Below, in pieces: positions 62,338 through 64,000 of a DNA stretch of 64,000 bases; within the stretch, counting starts at the first letter, position 1, and the number at the start of each line of letters is the position of its first letter. Source of the DNA: an uncultured Pseudomonadales bacterium (lineage in GTDB: Bacteria > Pseudomonadota > Gammaproteobacteria > Pseudomonadales > Azotimanducaceae). A program made the translations under genes and the position numbers. The notes beneath the pieces were generated by a model. That model was not told the origin of the DNA, made no database searches, and saw only the letters and a list, made by a program, of their open reading frames with translations. The stretch spans positions 2,542,001-2,606,000 of the forward strand of contig OY282455.1 in NCBI GenBank assembly GCA_958296195.1. Reading direction: 5' to 3'.

Positions 62338-63646
62338 GGGCTATCCCCGCGTGTGCGGGGGAACCGCAGGCTGCATCGCCGGCCACGCCGTGCTGGAGGG
62401 TCTATCCCCGCGTGTGCGGGGGAACCGGGCGTTGGCTCGGATGCTCCCGACGAACCTCGGGTCTATCCCCGCGTGTGCGGGGGAACCCATGTGGCGGTTG
62501 TTCCGCGTCGGGGAGGGGTGGGTCTATCCCCGCGTGTGCGGGGGAACCGGATCGGCGCAAGTCGCTCGGTACAGCGATCAGGGTCTATCCCCGCGTGTGC
62601 GGGGGAACCGGGTTCTCTCCGCCCGGGTGGCTGATGGGCTGGGGTCTATCCCCGCGTGTGCGGGGGAACCAGTTCCGCAGCAGGTCCTCGCCGTCCGTGT
62701 TGGGGTCTATCCCCGCGTGTGCGGGGGAACCGTGCCCATCCAGACGTTGGTGGCGCCCATGTCGGGTCTATCCCCGCGTGTGCGGGGGAACCACCGGCGT
62801 GGTCGGCGTTCCGGTAAAGGCCGACGGTCTATCCCCGCGTGTGCGGGGGAACCGCGCTCGGGGCGGACGGCAACCTGCACCTCTACGGTCTATCCCCGCG
62901 TGTGCGGGGGAACCAGCCCCGCGTAGGCGCGGGTCCGGGGGTCGTAGGGTCTATCCCCGCGTGTGCGGGGGAACCATCAGGCCCGGCTCGACGATCGCCG
63001 CGGCGTGGGGTCTATCCCCGCGTGTGCGGGGGAACCTAGTACGTCATGCCAAGGCCCTGCCCCATCTCGGGTCTATCCCCGCGTGTGCGGGGGAACCGCC
63101 CGAAGTGGCCGATCAACGCAATTCGAGGCGGGTCTATCCCCGCGTGTGCGGGGGAACCCGTAGCCAGCGGAAACTTGCGCGGTAGTCACGGGGTCTATCC
63201 CCGCGTGTGCGGGGGAACCATGAAGATGTTGCCGGTCTTGGCTTCCGCCTCGGGTCTATCCCCGCGTGTGCGGGGGAACCCCCGGGATGGCCTGTTCCTG
63301 CAGGGTGCGCAGGGGTCTATCCCCGCGTGTGCGGGGGAACCTGGGCGTCTCCGCCTTGCCAGCGGTGGACCAAGGGTCTATCCCCGCGTGTGCGGGGGAA
63401 CCTGGATTGGGCCGAATTTGGCCGCCCAAGGAAGGGGTCTATCCCCGCGTGTGCGGGGGAACCGGCGAAACCGGAAGGCCGATTGCGCTGGACTTGGGTC
63501 TATCCCCGCGTGTGCGGGGGAACCGCAGCGCTGCCGCTCCTGCTGCACGAGTACGAGGGTCTATCCCCGCGTGTGCGGGGGAACCCTTCCTGAAAACCTC
63601 TCTAGCCATCCTGTGGCCGGTCTATCCCCGCGTGTGCGGGGGAACC
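62338..63646 (-). CRISPR. Type I-E CRISPR array, 22 repeats and 21 spacers
   Basis: Repeats of 28 bp, on the plus strand beginning GGTCTATCCCCGCG and ending TGTGCGGGGGAACC, recur every 61 bp exactly, leaving 33-bp spacers. The repeat is of the type I-E kind. The array is next to cas2 and the leader side is at the right end, so it is transcribed leftward (minus strand). The leftmost, oldest repeat has one change (GGG for GGT). All other repeats appear identical. The base just left of each repeat is G in 18 of 21 spacers and C in three. Confidence 0.98.
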
Positions 63647-63706
63647 CCTGGAGTCTAACCCCTTGATTTGCCTAAATGTTAAAGAACTGAACGCGGCTAC
63701 AATAGC
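63647..63706 (-). promoter_or_regulatory. CRISPR leader
   Basis: The 60 bp between the newest repeat and the cas2 stop are AT-richer than the surroundings and contain an IHF site. It is where the pre-crRNA promoter and the adaptation signals are expected, although the leader may extend into cas2. Confidence 0.75.
63656..63668 (-). promoter_or_regulatory. IHF-binding site in the CRISPR leader
   Basis: On the minus strand the sequence is AATCAAGGGGTTA, an exact match to the IHF consensus WATCAANNNNTTR. It begins nine bases from the leader-proximal repeat, where IHF bends the leader for Cas1-Cas2 integration in E. coli type I-E. Confidence 0.75.
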
Positions 63707-63994
63707 CTATCTGCGTTTTACAAGCAGAACGCCATCGGCGTCCACAATCTCCTTTGGCGGTTCACCGAGGGTCTCGATGCGCAGGTTTCCGACCGCTTGG
63801 GTGTCACGCCAGATCATGACGATTGAACCCGTGCGCAGCGTCTCCCACCAGTCTGTCAGTACATTCCAAACCCGCGTTCTGACGCCTTTGGACAAATCAG
63901 GAGCAACGTAAACGCCAGGGGCGACTTCCAACATCACGGAAGTGAGAAAACCGCGATAGCGGTTTTCAACGTTTCGAGTGACAATCATCGCCAT
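63707..63994 (-). CDS. cas2e: CRISPR-associated endoribonuclease Cas2, type I-E
   Basis: The 95-residue protein has the Cas2e layout: AMIVTRNVENRYRGFLTSVM, APGVYVAPDLSKGVRTRVW and IVMIWRDTQAVGNLRIETLG, ending near VDADGVLLVKRR. It joins Cas1 to integrate spacers. The frame reaches the window edge at 64000 (GTG), but ATG 63994 fits Cas2e starts. cas1 and the rest of the operon should lie just outside the window. Confidence 0.93.
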   Translation of the reverse strand: MAMIVTRNVENRYRGFLTSVMLEVAPGVYVAPDLSKGVRTRVWNVLTDWWETLRTGSIVMIWRDTQAVGNLRIETLGEPPKEIVDADGVLLVKRR

Positions 63995-64000
63995 CGGCAC

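Noticed and set aside
62269-63666. Several overlapping frames with repeated PRVRGN, IPACAGEP and PRVCGGT motifs
   Set aside because: These are translations of the CRISPR repeats and spacers in three frames, not genes.

Overview
The window is GC-rich, densely coded bacterial chromosome. A 4.5S-type SRP RNA, bfd/bfr, two-domain QueF and a type I-E CRISPR locus with an IHF site point to a gammaproteobacterium. Genes for methanethiol oxidation, carnitine breakdown, aromatic-type catabolism and a BCCT transporter would suit a marine or host-associated life, but that habitat is inference. No species-level marker was recognised.

Layout: (1) 1-9.0 kb: the 3' part of a large beta-sandwich/beta-propeller protein, an APH-type kinase, a methanethiol oxidase (mtoX) plus SCO chaperone pair, a beta-hydroxyacid dehydrogenase, and a VOC / enoyl-CoA hydratase / MaoC run. 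(2) 9.0-16.4 kb: bfd and bfr, mobA, a cupin, endonuclease V, an AGCS symporter, queF and a Fic AMPylase with a perfect AT-rich palindrome upstream. (3) 16.6-27.0 kb: SRP RNA and tRNA-Ser(GGA), then an accretion island. Four exact copies of the 9-bp tRNA 3' end (CTCTCCGCC) punctuate three modules. Each module starts with TAGCCGTTC and ends with its inverse. Modules 1 and 3 share nearly identical ends but carry unrelated cargo (an AAA ATPase and a HipA kinase). Module 2 carries a transposase remnant, a small ORF interrupted by a 33-bp poly-C tract that looks like a phase-variable RiPP-type precursor, a glycosyltransferase and a sulfotransferase that are both frameshifted, and a MntA/HepT pair whose HepT lacks the catalytic arginine. 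No integrase is present. This island is the strongest candidate for an undescribed system. (4) 27.7-42.2 kb: ZIP transporter, HD-domain oxygenase-like protein, YbdK, amidohydrolase, SDR, extradiol dioxygenase, GDP-fucose pair gmd/fcl, BCCT transporter, and a catabolic set (NTF2-like, aldehyde dehydrogenase, DUF1330, flavin monooxygenase-like). (5) 42.4-58.5 kb: an M-S fused N6 methylase, gamma-glutamyltransferase, a second gene split by a homopolymer (23 G), NSS and MATE transporters, a WS/DGAT acyltransferase, GNAT, a carnitine module (BKACE plus carnitine dehydrogenase), LysE, an HEWGH membrane protein, and an XcyI-like restriction-modification pair. (6) 58.7-64 kb: an NSS gene remnant, a secreted metalloprotease-LRR protein, phage tail-gene fragments interleaved with a decayed CRISPR repeat, a 22-repeat type I-E array, its leader and cas2.

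Defence and conflict genes are concentrated in the window: Fic, the tRNA-Ser island, the N6 methylase, the XcyI-like pair and CRISPR. Catabolic genes fill the rest. Functions are assigned by recognising motifs in translated sequence; no database search was run.
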